Shown: positions 44,746 through 58,450 of the stretch, piece by piece
Layout: each line of letters opens with the position of its first letter
Position numbering within the stretch: the first letter of the stretch is position 1
Assembly: GCA_028023455.1 (NCBI GenBank)
Contig: JAQFVV010006221.1
Coordinates: 7,361,011-7,425,010, forward strand
Direction of reading: 5' to 3'
Origin: Epiperipatus broadwayi
Taxonomy: Eukaryota > Onychophora > Udeonychophora > Euonychophora > Peripatidae
Length of the DNA: 64,000 nt
Translations under genes and position numbers: made by a program
The notes under the pieces: model-generated
What the model saw: the letters and a program-made list of their open reading frames with translations, nothing else
Database searches by the model: none
Told to the model about the DNA's origin: nothing

Positions 44746-46230
44746 CTACATCATATAACCGTGAAAACATTAAGTATAACATATATATATATATATTGTA
44801 ACCATATGTTTTGGCTCAAAAATAGTAGGTTTTATCCAGTGGATAAATGTGTAAAATTTTAAATTTTAATTAGTAATAATTGCTAAGATATTGAACATCA
44901 ATGTGTAGAGACTAGTTATAGAGTGAAATGCTTGTGGATTATAATTTTCCCACTAAGCAAAAGCTCATCAAAAAAATATCTTAAGAGGTGATGATGGTCT
45001 TGACTGATTGTGAGACACTGGAAAGTCTGATAGAGTGGTTATAAATCCCATAAATATTGTGTCACATTGTTCCAGTGGGCAGCTAATTCAACTGCTGTTT
45101 CAATAGTATTAAAATATTACTGGGAAGCATAAAATTATTTAACACTTTATTGTATTGGTATTGTTAAACAATAATTAAAAATAAACAGCAAAATCAATTT
45201 ATAAGTCTTCTAAATTTTTTTTATAAACAATCTTTAAATATACTATATTTTAATGTAAATTGGAAATGCATCAGTCTAGATGATTCTCACTAGAGGGATC
45301 AAACTTAATTTATTCATATTTTACAGTGATTGGCCCATAATAGAACCAATCCTGCCAGATAATACAAAGTATATAATATAAAAGTTTATAGGGGGAGGGG
45401 GACTCTCTAAGAAATGTAAATGGAACAAAACTACAACTCCACTTCTGAAGTAAAATAGAAGAAATAAGCTAGAAAATATTTTTTTTTAAAATTAATTGGG
45501 ACAAAATTTTATAGATAGATGGATTTGAACACTATGGAGCAAATTTAATAACCCTGTGAAATCTCTACACCAATTTTCATCGATCTTGGATTTTTAACTT
45601 TGTCTACTGAAGGAAACACTGGAAGGACCGCTATTTGAATAAGTATTTGCCAAAATGTACTATTTGGAACGGAAAATAATCCCAGAAAATGTAAGCATTT
45701 TTTTTTTTTTATTTTAAACAATTATCAGAACTTATCATAACACAAAAATTATTTAGACTGAAGAGAAAAAAAAATTAAAGTATTTTAATTTTCGCGCTGT
45801 TATTAATTCAGCATTAAGCAGAAAAAATCCGTTTACGTATAAATTAATATTGCAAGAAAATATTATAAATCATTTTAAGAAAAGTTTCAATAAATAATGA
45901 AGAAATTAAAAATTTCACTTTACATCATATAAAGTAATTAGTTTGGAAAAAAAAAAAAAAGTACATAAAATATTTCTTATGTCATTGGGAAGAGACATCG
46001 TCTGCTTTGAAATTCCCCGGGGAAGTAATCAGTCACGTATATATATTCTTAATAACTGCTTAATATTAAATCAATTCTATTTAACATTCGTAAATATGAA
46101 ATAAATTGCCAATAATAATAGTGAATAAAGAAATTTTGATTTTTTTTCTTGATTATACAACATATATATATAATTTTAAGTATTTTAAAATTATCCAGAT
46201 TATTTAAGATTGTGACAATTACTGTGGACG
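44746..46230. other. Intron, unannotated A+T-rich sequence
   Basis: No exon or repeat was recognised. Confidence 0.5.
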
Positions 46231-46232
46231 AG

Positions 46233-46470
46233 TAAAACAAAGTAAACAAAATCCATAAATGATTTAAAAGTTTATTTTCAAAGATCGTATTAAACTGATT
46301 ATAATTGTGCTACATTTGGAAAATATATATATATTACATATTAATTAAAATGAAAAACAAAGTAAACAAAACTCATAAGTGATTTAAAAGTTTATTTTCA
46401 AAGATCGTAATAAACTGATTATAATTGTGCTACATTTGAAAAAAAAAAATATATGTTATATATTAATTAA
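46233..46470 (+). repeat. Tandem duplication of about 119 bp
   Basis: AAAACAAAGTAAACAAAA, GATTTAAAAGTTTATTTTC and AACTGATTATAATTGTGC occur in two adjacent copies (46233-46350 and 46352-46470) with a few substitutions. A degenerate flank motif (CCAGATTATTTAAGA) recurs near 46195 and 46550. Confidence 0.85.
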
Positions 46471-46474
46471 AATC

Positions 46475-49400
46475 GCTTAGAATATCGTATTTATTTATCG
46501 TTAGTAAATAACTTGCAACGTCATAATATTTTAAATGGTTTTAAAATCACCCAGATTATTTAAGAGTATAACAGATCTTCGCGCAAAAAAAAAAAAAAAA
46601 GAAGAAAAACAAAAATAGACAAATCCATATATATAAATTAAACCTATTTAAATGACTTATTCTCGAAAATGTTTGATATTGCTTCAGTACGCTTATATTA
46701 GTACACAAACCGATAAAGGATTTCTATTGCCATTGGAGAAATGTTTGAATTTTGTCTGAAGATGTTAATATTAAACCGGATAACCAAAATATATATATTA
46801 CTCAAGAATGTTTGCTTATCATATCCGTTTTCATATTGTTTTACTTATAAGAACGAATCAAACTTCGATAAAGTCCAATGGGGGAAAATGTAATGTTTGT
46901 TAGTTTGTTAATTGCTATATATAATATTGTAATACTTTTTTTTTTCTTTCATGTGTTATTCAGGTATTAGGTTTTTTTTTATATATCTATACCAGGGTAT
47001 AGAATATATTAAGTAATGATGTAGCTATGTATAAAGTTATATACATTTATTATCCATATTTATATTATTTTCCCAATGAAGGGAAAGCATAAAATAAATA
47101 TTATATATCAGGTAAGAAAGAGAAATGTTTACCTCTTTCACTGCTAAAACAGATGTTAATATTCTATCGAGGAGGGGAACAAATAGACCCAAACTGGTCA
47201 AAAATATACACATAATGATACCATTGTTCTATTATATAAAATAATTTAATAAGCATTTTCTTTTTTATTATTGCTTAATTTTGCTTATAAACGAAATGTC
47301 CACTTTAAATACAAAATGTAGTTTAATCCTCCTTGTTTGTGTGTACATGGCTTGCTATAATAAAAGATATAATTATTGTTTTGAAATAATTAATTGTTAT
47401 TTTACTGATATTGGTGGTCTGTTTATAAAGCATTAACAGTTTCTGCAATGTGCAATGGAATACTTATGTTTCCACTTAGATTATTAATGTTGTTCTACCT
47501 TGCTATTGCATTGATCAGAATTTGTGATAGATTTTAGAATGAGTTTGGGCTACATATAAGGGCCTTAGATATAATAATAATTAATATTGTACATGGGATG
47601 ATTGAGAATTCCCCATTGTGATTAATATGAGAGGATGATATTGTTGGGGCTGATTAAAAGTTAGTGCTTAGAGCATAGTTACGCCTAAAAGAGGCAGATC
47701 CCATGGTCTGAATTCTGTTTTCCAGTGGAGAGGCAATGCCCACACTTTTATACCTATGAAAAGGTATCAGAATTGGCCATATTCTTATACAACTATTATG
47801 TTGTTTCTTGATATACAACTATCATGTTGTTTTGTAGAGCCCCCTTTATTTAGATCCCTCAAGAAGTTATATAGTTAATATTCCACCGTGTATGATAAAG
47901 TGTAGTGTGTTTGAGATCGAATAGCAAGGATGTATTTCTGATGTTGTGTAATCTTCATCAGTTTATAAACAGACCAACCAAAACTTACTAGTGCTTGTAG
48001 AACGTCTACATAAAAGAGCAAGGTGTGTACATGGACAATGTGGATTGGTTTTCAACAAGTAGGTATTTACTGATGAATTAATATCAGTTAATTAATAAAT
48101 GGTTAAGTTGTGGACATAGTGAATCTTTTTTTTTGGTGTCATGTGTGCATTTAACGGATGATGTTTGCCCCATGTTAATGCAATAATAATTTTTATATAG
48201 TAAATTATAATAGATTATTACTTGTATTGGGATGTGATAATTGCCCTTATCATTTTCTAATAACTCAAACAGCTATAATTTGATATAATAAATTGTAATT
48301 TAAAGTTGTTTTTTATTTTTTTTTATTTAAAAGTTGCATATATCCAAAGGATATTAATCCATTTTGTGTGCAATTTTAATGCTGAAATAGCTCAAATAAG
48401 TTTAACTATATTAGTCTACCTGATAGAATAATAAAGAAACATATCCAAAAATGTTTGTCATATTAGTTGGTCATTACTTACCACATTATTAATTTCCATC
48501 CCTAATTTTGGAATGGATTTATCTTGTTTCGTGTAAGTCTGAAAGAGACTTGTATATAATGTAAATAAATATTGTTGTGTTAAAATTTTATTTAGTCTTC
48601 AGTATTCTTATTGCTAATCAACACACACCACACATTATTATTGTTATTGCTATCGAATTATCCTGTGAGTATAGGGAAATTGTCATCAATCAATATTGTA
48701 AAAGTCACTATATGTAAGTATATCAGAATAATTGTGTTAAGCCCTATAATTTATGAATATATCTAGGGCAGCATAACTTAATAATTAAACATACTAACCT
48801 AGAGAATATTAGTTTAAGTGATACACCAAAAGATTAAAAAAACCTAGTATGGGTTTGATCAGTTCATTTGAATTCACAGATCTATCATTCACTGGTCCTG
48901 GTCACCTTATTTCTAATTAATGGAGAAAGAAAGTTGGGAAGCTATTATGTTTAGCTATTGAAAAATTACTCTTACTTATTGGAACTTAAAGTTTAGCATA
49001 GTTAGGGAATGTATAGAATTTATTTAAAATTATTGAATATGGTTTAATAATTCGATTCAGTATTAAGAGCTATTTTGTGTGTGTTATGCTTGGGTAGTGG
49101 TAAAATCCCTCTCACTGACTCAAGTTTATCGTGTATATCACCCTTTAAGTAATATGAACCCTGAGAAGAATAAATTATATTAATTTGTAGTGTAGAATCA
49201 AAAGTTTATGATAGATTTTAAATTTAGTTGTTTATTATAGTTGGATTGGATCGAGGAACATTCACTGGTTTGTAAAAGTCAATTAAATATTAAAATATTA
49301 GTTGCTTCTTTATCTGAAACATATATAGTTTATTTTGACTTTATAGTGGATATTCTGGTTTTGCTGAGCTTGAAGTCCATAATTGATTAATTGTTCCATT

Positions 49401-50005
49401 ATCATTTAATTTAATACCGAAATTTAGAGTTCTGTGCATAATCTTTCATCATCATCATTTCTCTCATCTGTCATTTCAATCTTTCTTTATTCTCTTCTTT
49501 CATCCTAATTCATTATCCTAATTCACTCATCATTCATTAGCTCTTATTCCATTCTCATCTTAATCATCCATTAACCCTTACACATCTTCATTCTCAGACT
49601 CATTTATTTTATTATTTAATTATTACTTATTTTCATCATTCATTTAATCATTTACATCCTCATTCGCTTATTGCCTAATTTATACTTCTAATTTCATATT
49701 CATTCCATCGAGCTAATCATTATTTATTTATTAGTTTGACAAATACGAAGTTTATTTTATAATTTTATGTTTGTTTGCTGGTTTGTGGATTTTGAGGCTA
49801 GCTTGACTAGAAATTATTAATCCACCTTGCAATCTTCTCTAAGATTATAGTTTCATGTGAGCTTAGCTAATGAGGAAATTATCTTTGGTTTATCATGTAA
49901 ATTGGACTAGTTAAATTAGTGGGAAAGGCAATTGGGATTATGGCACTTAGAAATGTGTAGGCCTGATTGTCCAATGATCAGAGGAGAAGGTTACAATATA
50001 TATAT
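46475..50005. other. Intron, mostly unannotated
   Basis: TTGGTGGTCTGTTTATAAA near 47413 is inverted near 47963 (TTTATAAACAGACCAACC), possible termini of a 570-bp DNA element. 49440-49700 is a degenerate TCAT-rich tract. No exon was recognised. Confidence 0.45.
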
Positions 50006-50009
50006 ATAT

Positions 50010-52540
50010 TGTAACGGTCAGAAAACATGTGACTCGTAAACATAGTGCAGAATTCGACCACCATACAGAACAGCAGCACCATCGAGTAGCGAAGCCACCC
50101 GTGGTACTGAGTTCGAACATAGTTTATCGGTTCCACAATACAATCCACGAAACAACGCATCTGATGCGACATTAGTAAATGTTTCCTTAGGCACGGTGGT
50201 CAGGGATATGCAAGAGACTCATGATTTTATTCTTGAGTTAGCCAATAATCAAACTAATATTAATTAAACATTCATATTTATATAATCAAGGAAATATTAG
50301 ATAGAATGGGTATCGAATAAATGAAACGTAATTGCAGACGTATAATTTAAAATTATTTATTAATACATTTTAATAAAACAATCATTAATAATATTTTATG
50401 GACTAACAGCTTCAGTAGCGGGATTTGCAACATGATTATATTTTAAAGAATACATTTATTTATTTACACATTATTTTATATTGGGGACTCAGTAGCGGTA
50501 TTTCCGATACTGTAATGTTTACAAAGGGAATTCACTTATTTGAAGGCTTAATCTAACTACCTAAAATTCTCGAGTAAGTATTTCTAATGCATGCCTTGGG
50601 GAATTTATACCTTTGCAATGCAAGAGTCTAAAGTAAGATTTAAGAGTAGTGGCGGACATATATTTATTTAATTAAACTATTTATTTTATGACTAAGGGCA
50701 AACATTTATTTGAGAGTGAATTATGAAGATAATGCAGAGGCGGAGTGATATATAGAATTGAGCAAAGGAACACATGGTACGCTTTAGAAAGGCGATATGG
50801 AATGGCAGTATATTGAAACTGCAATGCCGCGAATGAGTTTATAAAACTGTCAGGCTGGTCTCTGCCATGGCCCGACGAAGTAAGGTGTCACATAAGCATA
50901 ACCAGGGACAAGCGGTACGTGTCGCAATTTGCCAGCTGGCTGCATGACAGGTCAAATCCTACGGGAGCATTTATTATGTCCGCTTGTGTAGGACGACGGG
51001 GGTTAATTTCAACCCTGAAGAATCTGGAATATTTACGGCGGAATAGATCATCGCGTCTCTAAAACGTAACACATGTATACTTATAAACGATTATGATAAG
51101 ATTTAAATGGATTTCTAATTCGGCCCGACATTATCAACATTTACTAAAGAACATTGGTGACTCTCAAAGAAATGTAATTTTCTGGAATTATTCATGATGA
51201 TTTAATATATACAAAACATATCTAAACTGGGAATGATTACAACTAATATGCCAGCCATTTGCGAAGTTGTAGACCCCTGCATTACAATAAATGAAGCATT
51301 GAATGCATGTCAATTTATATGAAAGTTAAGTTATTAAAGAAAGTAAATATTAATGAAAATTTGACACACATTCATTGTTTTAAACGATCATAGATTTAAA
51401 CTTTGAAAATAGAGACAATTGTGAGCATGCAATAATTAAATAATAAATATAGATAAAATGTAGATTTTAGAAATACGCACCCCAGATAGAGTGAGGTAAC
51501 TAGATTATTAGAGAAATTTACATATTAAATTAATTATTCAATTTAGTTATACAAATGGTAGTTTTACATTTTATAATTTAGATAAGTAGTATGAAGAAGA
51601 GCTATAGCATATTATTAGAGTACTCTAGAGTTTGAACACAAACAGGTACCTGTTTTATAAGAAGTTTTCTGATTCCATTAGTTTAGCAGCAAAAAGTTCA
51701 CGAGTGGCAATTCTTTCTTGTATTTAGATATTCATTTAATTTCATGGCAGCAGCAGCTTTCTCATTCATTTCAGGAAGCAGATCTTCATGGTGAATTTAT
51801 GATGGGCAATGGAAAGTTCAGCATCCGATAGGCCATCTCCCGATGGAGAATAATCTAGGTGCTTTACTCGGTCATACCTTGGCAGGAACAAATTATTTCA
51901 TTATTTTTGGACTCAGTGATCGAGAGCAAAGCTAAAGTTTAAGTGAATGTCTCCAGCAAGTCTAAGATGGCCTCTTTTTTTATCTTGATCTCTCACGTTT
52001 TTGTTAAGGTATTTTTAGGTTCTATTTAATCTGCCCTGAGGATAATCAATGCATTTTGTTGGGTTTTTTTTAATTAAAGAAAGCCATTTACTAATTATAT
52101 TTTGGGGAATTTTTCTTTAATTAATCTATTATCTATCACTGACCGATGCTTTTAAATTTCAAAAACAAAAAGGGAACATAAGATTATTTTAACTTTTAAT
52201 TAAATATTACATCAGATGTTTTTAGAATTACTATTAAATGAAATTTAAACAAAGCAACAAATACGAACTTTATAATCCAAAATAAATGATTAAAATTATA
52301 CAAAATCATATAACTAAAAGAAATCTAAATTATATTATTTTATCCCTATTTATTGCGTTTAATTTGAGATCGAAATGTGTGCATGTTTATGCTGAATTCT
52401 ACATATATTTATACATTTTTAATATTGTTACACACACAATTCGATATCAAAAAGTTTAAATTTAGGCGGGATAGACCGGTCAGTGAGAGACGACAGAAAA
52501 AGGTGAAACTTAAGATTCGAATACGAATCTTAGTGTTTCA
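50010..52540 (-). repeat. 3' LTR
   Basis: It matches 54505-57073 throughout, with scattered substitutions and a few indels. It lacks about 26 bp present near 56590-56616 and an 8-bp duplication near 55255. At 2.5 kb the LTR is long for an animal element. Confidence 0.93.
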
Positions 52541-52553
52541 TTTCCCCGTACTT
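52541..52553 (-). promoter_or_regulatory. Candidate polypurine tract
   Basis: On the minus strand AAGTACGGGGAAA lies directly against the TG of the 3' LTR, where plus-strand DNA synthesis would be primed. Confidence 0.6.
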
Positions 52554-53016
52554 CCTGTGAACAATTAAGAGAAGACAAAGGAGGCAAGAAAGAGAAAAAA
52601 AATTTTACATTACACAATTTAAATACCAAAAAAAAAATTATTAAAATTTTCTTTTTGTACAGATAGATTGAAATATAGAAAGCAGAGATTACATGAAGCA
52701 ACGAACAATTTATATACCCGGATCTAGAATTTATAGTTGAATTAAAATGGCCTAATTTGGCCGTGTCTGGTTAAAATCATAGAAATAATTAGTTAAACTG
52801 AATATATATATAAAACAAAATTCTTAGAATAGGATTAGTTAGTATAATATAAAAAAAATTTTAAGAGTAATAGTAATTAAAACAATAATATATATAATAA
52901 AATTTCTATCCAAAACCCTATTTGACTAAAGTACAATCCATTCAACCAAGTTCATTATATCAAGTTCGTTTTAATATTCTCATATACGTTTAATCCGCCC
53001 TAATAGTCTAATATTT
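52554..53016. other. LTR-element sequence downstream of pol
   Basis: A+T-rich, with no ORF. No env-like frame is present. Confidence 0.6.
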
Positions 53017-53418
53017 TTACAACCCCGGGTCAGGTGGATAATACCTACATGGTTTGAGATTACGTGCATTATATGTCCCTTTTATGGTATCTCCATCTTT
53101 TAATAAATATGCATTTGGGCCACATGTGCGATCAATTATAAAGGGTCCCCGGTACAAATGAAAGAACTTTTTATATACTCTTTTATCTCGGTTACTTTCT
53201 TGAGAGTTCCGTACCCAAACATAGTTCCTGACCTGGAAATGCTGGCTTCTCCGATCTGCTCGTTTTTTCTGTTCTGCCCTTTCTGTAAGGTGGCGGTGTG
53301 CCTTGCATCTGTCAGTTTCAATATTGATTTCACGTTCATCCATGGGTAATGGCGTCTTGATCAGTAATGAGTCCGCTTTACCAAAATGCAAACGTGTTGG
53401 TGTCATGCCAGTGTCCAC
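53017..53418 (-). pseudogene. Gypsy integrase C-terminal end (GPY/F region), truncated
   Basis: The frame picks up at DTGMTPTRLHFGKAD, equivalent to the TG-x-TP-x-x-L-x-FG block late in the integrase core. A basic stretch (HRHLTERAEQKKRADRRS) follows, then YVWVRN, KKFFHLYRGPFII and NARNLKP, the GPY/F-type module (GPF here). The Asp and Glu catalytic residues, zinc-binding end, RT and RNase H are all absent. Upstream it runs straight into the gag-like ORF, in a different frame, at about 53415. Confidence 0.85.
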
Positions 53419-53846
53419 TTCGTCTCTTCTTTAATGCTTACTTCCTTCTCTGGTTCTTGTGGGCCTTCATCGGCTGGAATGAGGTTTCTTTGCTCATCAC
53501 ACTTTTTCATATTTACTACACTATCTGCTTGCCCTTCTACTATCATCGGTTTGTCAAGTATCTCTAATTCCCTTTCCTTTTCCATATCTTTAATCTCGTC
53601 TTCCTTTTTACTAGCTGGGGATATTCCATAATGTTCGTTGATCATTTCAAGATATATCAACATTTCCCTATCAATTTTCTGATGCTCTCTAACTCTTATC
53701 TCCTCCTCCTCCTGACTCGTTTTGGGTTCTTCATATCTTCTCGCTTCCTCACGTATTTTCCTCCATTCTTCTTTACTCTCTCTAAATATTTCAAGTAACC
53801 TTAGACTGAAGTTCATTGATGCTATTCTATCATTTTCTGCTTCCAT
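53403..53846 (-). pseudogene. Gag-like N-terminal ORF, cut by the internal deletion
   Basis: The 147-codon ORF starts MEAENDRIASMNFSLRLLEI, about 660 bp inside the 5' LTR, the expected gag position. It is highly charged and helical, with a likely coiled coil (ESKEEWRKIREEARRYEE, EIRVREHQKIDRE). It has no zinc knuckle and ends right after the deletion joint. Gag identity rests on position; sequence alone does not prove it. Confidence 0.6.
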
Positions 53847-54459
53847 TTTTCTTAATATTATTTATTTATTACTAGTAGCATTTGACTACTCCCCACCGGT
53901 ATATTGGCCCTAAAACACTCTTTCGCTGCCCTCACCTACTCTACATTGCCCTATATATTGCTGCGTTTAACATATTTAACATATATATTATAGCGAACTA
54001 CTGGTAACGCGTATAATAAGCTACTGCTGTCTACGATATATATATTTGTACTTTAACAAAATATTTACTATTAACATATATAACAAGCTTCTGCTGTCTA
54101 TGCTATATATATAACGGTGTTTTAATAAAAAAATTCAATGCTACTTGCTTTCTCATTTAACGACCGATTACTTTTTTTTTTGACATATATATATAAAGCA
54201 AAATATTTCATTAGATCCGAGTATTTTCGTTCCTTCTTAAATTACACACACATCCCTGCTTTCCTTAAATTTGTTATTACGCCTGCTGTCCTTTCACTCA
54301 CTCGACCCACATTATTTCACTCGATTTATTTTTTTCATTATTTTTATCAAAACAAAATCGTATATATAGAATAATTAGCTAACTCGAGTAACGAACGCTA
54401 AAAGAAATTTATATGCATTATATTTTGCTCAGGGTATATATGGGTTTTTTGTATCGAAA

Positions 54460-54480
54460 GCCCCATGTTGGAAAGCGCCA
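54460..54480 (-). promoter_or_regulatory. Candidate tRNA-Lys-type primer binding site
   Basis: On the minus strand the sequence starts TGGCGC and continues CCAACATGGGGC. It resembles the common tRNA-Lys primer site (TGGCGCCCAACGTGGGGC) apart from a small insertion and one change. It lies 24 bp inside the LTR boundary, further than usual. Confidence 0.45.
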
Positions 54481-54504
54481 AACGCTAAAAAAAAATTTTA
54501 ACTA

Positions 54505-57073
54505 TGTAACGGTCAGAAAACGTGTGACTTGTAAACATAGTGCAGAATTCGACCACCATACAGAACAGCAGCACCATCGAGTAGCGAAGCCACCCGTGGT
54601 ACTGAGTTCGAACATAGTTTATCGGTTCCACAATACAATCCACGAAACAACGCATCTGATGCGACATTAGTAAATGTTTCCTTAGGCACGGTGGTCAGGG
54701 ATATGCAAGAGACTCATGATTTTATTCTCGAGTTAGCCAATAATCAAACTAATATTAATTAAACATTCATATTTACATAATTGAGGAAATATTAGATAGA
54801 ATGGGTATCGAATAAATGAAACGTAATTGCAGACGTATAATTTAAAATTATTTATTAATACATTTTAATAAAACAATCATTAATAATATTTTATGGACTA
54901 ACAGCTTCAGTAGCGGGATTTGCAACATGATTATATTTTAAAGAATACATTTATTTATTTACACATTATTTTATATTGGGGACTCAGTAGCGGTATTTCC
55001 GATACTGCAATGTTTACAAATGGAATTCACTTATTTGAAGGCTTAATCTAGCTACCTAAAATTCTCGAGTAAGTATTTCTAATGCATGCCTTGGGGAATT
55101 TATACCTTTGCAATGCAAGAGTCTAAAGTAAGATTTAAGAGTAGCGGCGGACATATATTTATTTAATTAAACTATTTATTTTATGACTAAGGGCAAACAT
55201 TTATTTGAGAGTGAATTATGAAGATAATGCAGAGGCGGAGTGATATATAGAATAATAGAATTGAGCAAAGGAACACGTGATACACTTTAGAAAAGTGATA
55301 TGGAATGGCAGTATATTGAAACTGCAATGCCGCGAATGAGTTTATAAAACTGTCGGGCTGGTCTCTGCCATGGCCCGATGAAGTAAGGTGTCACATAAGC
55401 ATAACCAGGGACAAGCGGTACGTGTCGCAATTTGCCAGCTGGCTGCATGACAGGTCAAATCCTACGGGAGCATTTATTATGTCCGCTTGTGTAGGACGAC
55501 GGGGGTTAATTTCAACCCTGAAGAATCCGGAATATTTACGGCGAAATAGATCATCGTGTCTCTAAAATGTAACACATGTATACTTATAAACAATTATGAT
55601 AAGATTTAAATGGATTTCTAATTCAGCCCGACATTATCAACATTTACTAAAGAACGTTGGTGACTCTCAAAGAAATGTAATTTTCTGGAATTATTCATGA
55701 TGATTTAATATATACAAAACATATCTAAACTGGGAATGATTACAACTAATATGCCAGCCATTTGCAAAGTTGTAGACCCCTGCATTACAATAAATGAAGC
55801 ATTGAATGCGTGTCGATTTATATGAAAGTTAAGTTATTAAAGAAAGTAAATATTAATGAAAATTTGACACGCATTCATTGTTTTAAATGATCATAGATTT
55901 AAACTTTGAAAATAGAGACAATTGTGAGCATGCAATAATTAAATAATAAATATAGATAAAATGTAGATTTTAGAAATACACACCCCAGATAGAGTGAGGT
56001 AAGCTAGATTATTAGAGAAATTTACATATTAAATTAATTATTCAATTTAGTTATACAAATGGTAGTTTTTACATTTTATAATTTAGATAAGTAGTATGAA
56101 GAAGAGCTATAGCATATTATTAGAGTACTCTAGAGTTTGAACACAAACAGGTACCTGTTTTATAAGAAGTTTTCTGATTCCATTAGTTTAGCAGCAAAAA
56201 GTTCACGAGTGGCAATTCTTTCTTGTATTTAGATATTCATTTAATTTCATGGCAGCAGCAGCTTTCTCATTCATTTCAGGCAGCAGATCTTCATGGTGAA
56301 TTTATGATGGGCAATGGAAAGTTCAGCATCCGATAGGCCATCTCCCGATGGAGAATAATCTAGATGCTTTACTCGGTCATACCTTGGCAGAAACAAATTA
56401 TTTCATTATTTTTGGAGACTCTCAGTGATCGAGAGCAAAGCTAAAGTTTAAGTGAATGTCTCCAGCAAGTCAAAGATGGCCTCTTTTTTTATCTTGATCT
56501 CTCACATTTTTGTTAAGGTATTTTTAGGTTCTATTTAATCTGCCCTGAGGATAATCAATGCATTTTGTTGGTTTTTTTTTACTGAAAGAAAGCTGCCATT
56601 CTATTGTTTACATTTTACATTTACTAATTATATTTTGGGGAATTTTTTTTTAATTAATCTATTATCTATCACTGACCGATGCTTTTAAATTTCAAAAACA
56701 AAAAGGGAACATAAGATTATTTTAACTTCTAATTAAATATTACATCAGATGTTTTTAGTATTACTATTAAATGAAATTTAAACAAAGCAACAAATACGAA
56801 CTTTATAATCCAAAATAAATGATTAAAATTATACAAAATCATATAACTAAAAGAAATCTAAATTATATTATTTTATCCCTATTTATTGCATTTAATTTGA
56901 GATCGAAATGTGTGCGTGTTTATGCTGAATTCTACATATATTTATACATTTTTAATATTGTTACACACACAATTCGATATCAAAAAGTTTAAATTTGGGC
57001 GGGATAGACCGGTCAGTGAGAGACGACAGAAAAAGGTGAAACTTAAGATTCCAATACGAATCTTACTGTTTCA
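54505..57073 (-). repeat. 5' LTR
   Basis: Partner of 50010-52540. In element orientation it would carry the promoter, but I could not identify a TATA box or poly(A) signal with confidence in this A+T-rich sequence. Confidence 0.93.
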
Positions 57074-57079
57074 ATATAT

Positions 57080-58450
57080 ATTAGATAGACATCATTCTAT
57101 CAATTCAGCCATAAATAATATATCAATAAAATAAATTTTCAATTACTAGGTATTCAAAAACAAAATAAATAAATTGGCTAACTTAATATAAGTAATAGCC
57201 CATTCTTTTTTTCAAGCTGGCTCATAATTTCCATATGAGAAATAAAGTCTGCTTGAAAATATGAATAAGGCACAAAATTTTATTCTGTGTTTTTATAGCA
57301 GCAAGATAGTCACTAATTAATCTGTAATCACTTGTATGGTTAAAAAAATCATTTATTAAAATAGTTTCCTCGTTGTCTATTGGAAGAGTTTACTATTATA
57401 ATAGTCAGTCATCTCAAGAAGCTAACTTACAAGACAGGAAGTATTCTACAGTACCCATGAAGCAAAGAGAATCAGGAAAAATATATCTGATTAAAAAAAA
57501 TCTTGAGTGATATAACAGTTGTGGAATAGCCAAGCTTTTCTGAACAGATTAGATAGAAAAAAATTCTCAAAAGCAAAACGAAAAGTACAGTCTACGGAAA
57601 AGTTACAAAATGAAGTCACTAAATAGCAATTAACAGTTGGAAACATCATTTTATACCTGCAATTTTTTCAATAAGAAATGGTTTTATTTGAAGAAGGATC
57701 TGAAGAATCCTGAAGCATTTTAACCAACTGGTAGAGGATACTTCAAAATCATCTGAAAGAATAGCAAGCAGAAAGCAAGAATGCAGTTTTTCCAATAAAC
57801 AGGTGAATCAATGAACCCCAATTTAAGACACTGTGATCATAAAACTAAAAAAGAATTGTTAAAATGAGTAGAATGTCAACACAGCTTCAATGACCAAGAT
57901 ATAGAAGAAATTATATTTCTAAAATAATATCCATTAATTTTTAAAAGATCATTTAAATTATTGCAAACAAATGATATTGCATGCCTCAAGTAATTAACAG
58001 TTAGCCATTTTTATTGTATATATTAAACCATAAATTCACATAACTAATTGATTATTTTATATAAATTTCATTATAACAGCAAAGGCTTAAAATAAATTAA
58101 TAAAATATCAGCAATCTGATGCCGATATTCTATTGGTTTATTTTAAGTGTTAGCTATGATCATGCGATCGTTATATATATATATGAATTATTATGAAAAA
58201 TAAAACAGTTATATGAATTAATATCAAAATAAAATAAGAAAAGGATAGCTAAAAAAGCGAGTAATTGGTATTTCAAAATTTAATAGAAAAAAAAGTCCTT
58301 TTTCCATTTCCACATTTACATTTTCTATTAATAATTATTATTTTTATATCTTTATAAATCTGAAACTAGACAAATCGTTATATATTTATAATTTTATAAT
58401 ATAAGAAATTTATGTGATTGTTAAGAGTTTAAATATAAAATGATACTCAC
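57080..58450. other. Intron, unannotated A+T-rich sequence
   Basis: No exon or known repeat was recognised. Confidence 0.5.

Larger units (their letters stand above)
50010..57073 (-). mobile_element. Ty3/Gypsy-type LTR retrotransposon, internally deleted
   Basis: Two direct repeats of 2,531 bp and 2,569 bp enclose only 1,964 bp. Each repeat begins TGTAAC and ends GTTTCA on the plus strand, the standard TG…CA ends. The coding remnants are on the minus strand, so the right repeat is the 5' LTR. ATAT flanks both sides but lies in a TA-rich context, so it is weak evidence for a target duplication. The element is in the 19.7-kb intron of the ankyrin gene, in the same orientation as the gene. Confidence 0.93.

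Noticed and set aside
49978-50172. ORF at the LTR start, also present at 54485-54667
   Set aside because: The same 60-residue frame appears in both LTRs simply because the LTRs are duplicates. No known protein feature is seen.
53017-54504. Retroviral envelope gene
   Set aside because: No membrane-type or glycoprotein frame exists between the integrase end and the 3' LTR.
52377-57134. Duplicate ORFs starting MCMFML/MCVFML near the LTR ends
   Set aside because: These are short frames in both LTR copies; non-coding LTR sequence explains them.
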